Assembly (NCBI GenBank): GCA_003501365.1
Contig: DNPP01000365.1
Span: 1 to 6,032 of the forward strand
DNA from: Bacillota bacterium
Lineage (GTDB): Bacteria > Bacillota > UBA4882 > UBA8346
Length of the DNA: 6,032 bases
Direction of reading: 5' to 3'
The translations under genes and the position numbers were made by a program. Every line of letters starts with the position of its first letter. Position 1 is the stretch's first letter. Shown piece by piece: positions 5,369 through 6,032 of this stretch. The notes under the pieces are model-generated. The model saw only the letters and a program-made list of their open reading frames with translations. It was not told the DNA's origin and searched no databases.

Positions 5369-5406
5369 AAAGCCCTAACCATTCCTTACAAGGTTAGGGC
5401 TTTTTT
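5369..5406 (+). terminator. Strong intrinsic terminator, best read on plus strand
   Basis: AAAGCCCTAACC (5369-5380) and GGTTAGGGCTTT (5392-5403) form a perfect 12-bp stem around an 11-base loop, with three more T residues after it on the plus strand. On the minus strand the T run is shorter, but the hairpin could still act as a bidirectional terminator for the toxin-antitoxin genes that end 40 bp away. No intact plus-strand gene precedes it; it may be left over from a gene lost from the island end. Confidence 0.75.
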
Positions 5407-5443
5407 GCTTTCTCAATGAAGCACTCATCTGTTTTATTCTATT

Positions 5444-5761
5444 TCAGCTTATCAGCCATCCATAATCCTGTCTGCAATCAACGATATAGTCAACATACAC
5501 CGTTTGATCCTTAATCTGATATAAAATCAGATACCACTTTTCGACGAACATCTTATGATATTTGTTGGGCGGGATAAATTCGGCCTCCAAAAACGGAAAA
5601 CGCTCCGGCATTTGATGAAGGGAGCGAATATCGTCCATTAATTCATTTTTTACTTTGCGGGCGGCAGAAGGGCCTTTTTGCGCCATAAACTGGACATGAC
5701 CCGCCAACATCCGGCGGGAACGATCAGAAACAATGAGCTTATATTGAAGTATCTTTTCCAT
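5444..5761 (-). CDS. RelE/ParE-family type II toxin
   Basis: 105 residues from ATG 5761 (MEKILQYKLIVSD), with the small alpha/beta plan of the RelE/ParE superfamily: a first strand YKLIVS, two helices (residues about 14-50, with QKGPSAARKVKNELMDDIRSL), MPERFPFLEAE, and strands KYHKMFVEKWYLILYQI and TVYVDYIVDCRQDYG. The final strand with a basic residue (DCRQDY) matches the conserved C-terminal region of ParE-type toxins. Members either poison DNA gyrase (ParE) or cleave ribosome-bound mRNA (RelE); the sequence does not settle which. A TTG 15 bases upstream would extend it by five residues but is less likely. It overlaps the end of the antitoxin gene by 23 bp, so translation is coupled. It lies near the island boundary, where such pairs often stabilise mobile DNA. 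Confidence 0.85.
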   Translation of the reverse strand: MEKILQYKLIVSDRSRRMLAGHVQFMAQKGPSAARKVKNELMDDIRSLHQMPERFPFLEAEFIPPNKYHKMFVEKWYLILYQIKDQTVYVDYIVDCRQDYGWLIS

Positions 5762-6029
5762 GCTCCACCCCGTCAATAATACTCTCCAGGTACTGGTCCA
5801 ATTCTTCCGGCGTATATCCTATACGGCCCGCCACGCGGTCTTCCTCAACAGCCAACAATTCTTCCCTCAACTTCAACATTTTTTCCCGGCGAGAAAACGA
5901 CTCTATATCCATGACCACCAGATCACCCTCCCCGTTTTTGGTAAGATACACAGGTTCTCCGGTGGACTTGCATAAAGCCGCAATTTCGTTATAATTCTGC
6001 CGGATATTTGCCGATGGTTTAATTTGCAT
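5739..6029 (-). CDS. Phd/YefM-family antitoxin
   Basis: 96 residues from ATG 6029. The N-terminal half is a typical Phd/YefM DNA-binding fold: IKPSANIRQNYNEIAALCKS, then EPVYLTKNGEGDLVVMDIESF, nearly the family consensus. The C-terminal half (residues about 47-96) is charged and helical, ending VEHGKDTSI, as expected for the part that wraps round and neutralises the toxin. The gene precedes and overlaps its toxin, the standard order for this family, and the complex normally represses its own promoter. That promoter and the Shine-Dalgarno lie beyond the right edge: only three bases precede the ATG, so a slightly longer protein cannot be excluded. Confidence 0.9.
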   Translation of the reverse strand: MQIKPSANIRQNYNEIAALCKSTGEPVYLTKNGEGDLVVMDIESFSRREKMLKLREELLAVEEDRVAGRIGYTPEELDQYLESIIDGVEHGKDTSI

Positions 6030-6032
6030 GGT

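Noticed and set aside
5291..5419. Plus-strand frame of about 42 codons (MLIFSNRIKS...), possibly a small gene or integrase tail
   Set aside because: It reads straight through the 12-bp terminator stem, has no Shine-Dalgarno and resembles no family I recognise.
1..6032. CRISPR array, insertion sequence or transposase
   Set aside because: No regularly spaced long repeats, no terminal inverted repeats flanking a transposase, and no transposase-like protein in any frame.

Overview
The window looks like a piece of a Firmicutes chromosome, most plausibly a Negativicutes (Sporomusa/Pelosinus-type) bacterium. This is judged from the gene set and protein style: a NikR-type regulator beside an ECF nickel/cobalt transporter with a PDGLE-type small subunit, strong GGAGG ribosome binding sites, a tRNA-encoded CCA end and a cobalamin riboswitch. 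No 16S or other taxonomic marker is present, so this is inference.

Layout. Bases 1-1010 (+) hold the 3' part of a class I SAM-dependent methyltransferase whose start lies off the left edge. It converges on a minus-strand block, 5039 down to 1093. Read in transcription order, the block holds: a strong promoter (5039-5011); a cobalamin riboswitch (about 4995-4830) with a 15-bp intrinsic terminator (4805-4764); the wreck of a CbiO-like ATPase gene fused to unrecognised degraded coding sequence (4747-4371); then nikM/cbiM, nikN (PDGLE), nikQ/cbiQ, nikO/cbiO and nikR. The ECF module makes an S unit (NikM plus NikN), a T unit (NikQ) and an ATPase (NikO) that import Ni2+ or Co2+. NikR keeps all four nickel ligands. 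It has its own extended -10 promoter, and a 30-bp multi-part dyad with NikR-like geometry lies over its transcription start, Shine-Dalgarno and start codon.

The right part (from about 5200) is different. A 31-nt tRNA 3' end, probably tRNA-Pro, followed by its own terminator but lacking the 5' half, looks like the attachment-site scar of an integrative element. To its right come AT-rich DNA with phased AATCG repeats, a strong terminator and a Phd/YefM-ParE/RelE toxin-antitoxin pair cut at its upstream edge. The simplest reading is native chromosome on the left (metal transport) and the end of a genomic island on the right.

The main point of interest is regulatory. Structurally nickel-type transporter genes lie downstream of a B12-sensing riboswitch, with a dead ATPase gene between them, and end in a nickel-sensing repressor gene with its own operator. 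This suggests either a cobalt transporter carrying nickel-type genes, or a rewired operon in which loss of a B12-controlled gene put nickel uptake under cobalamin control.
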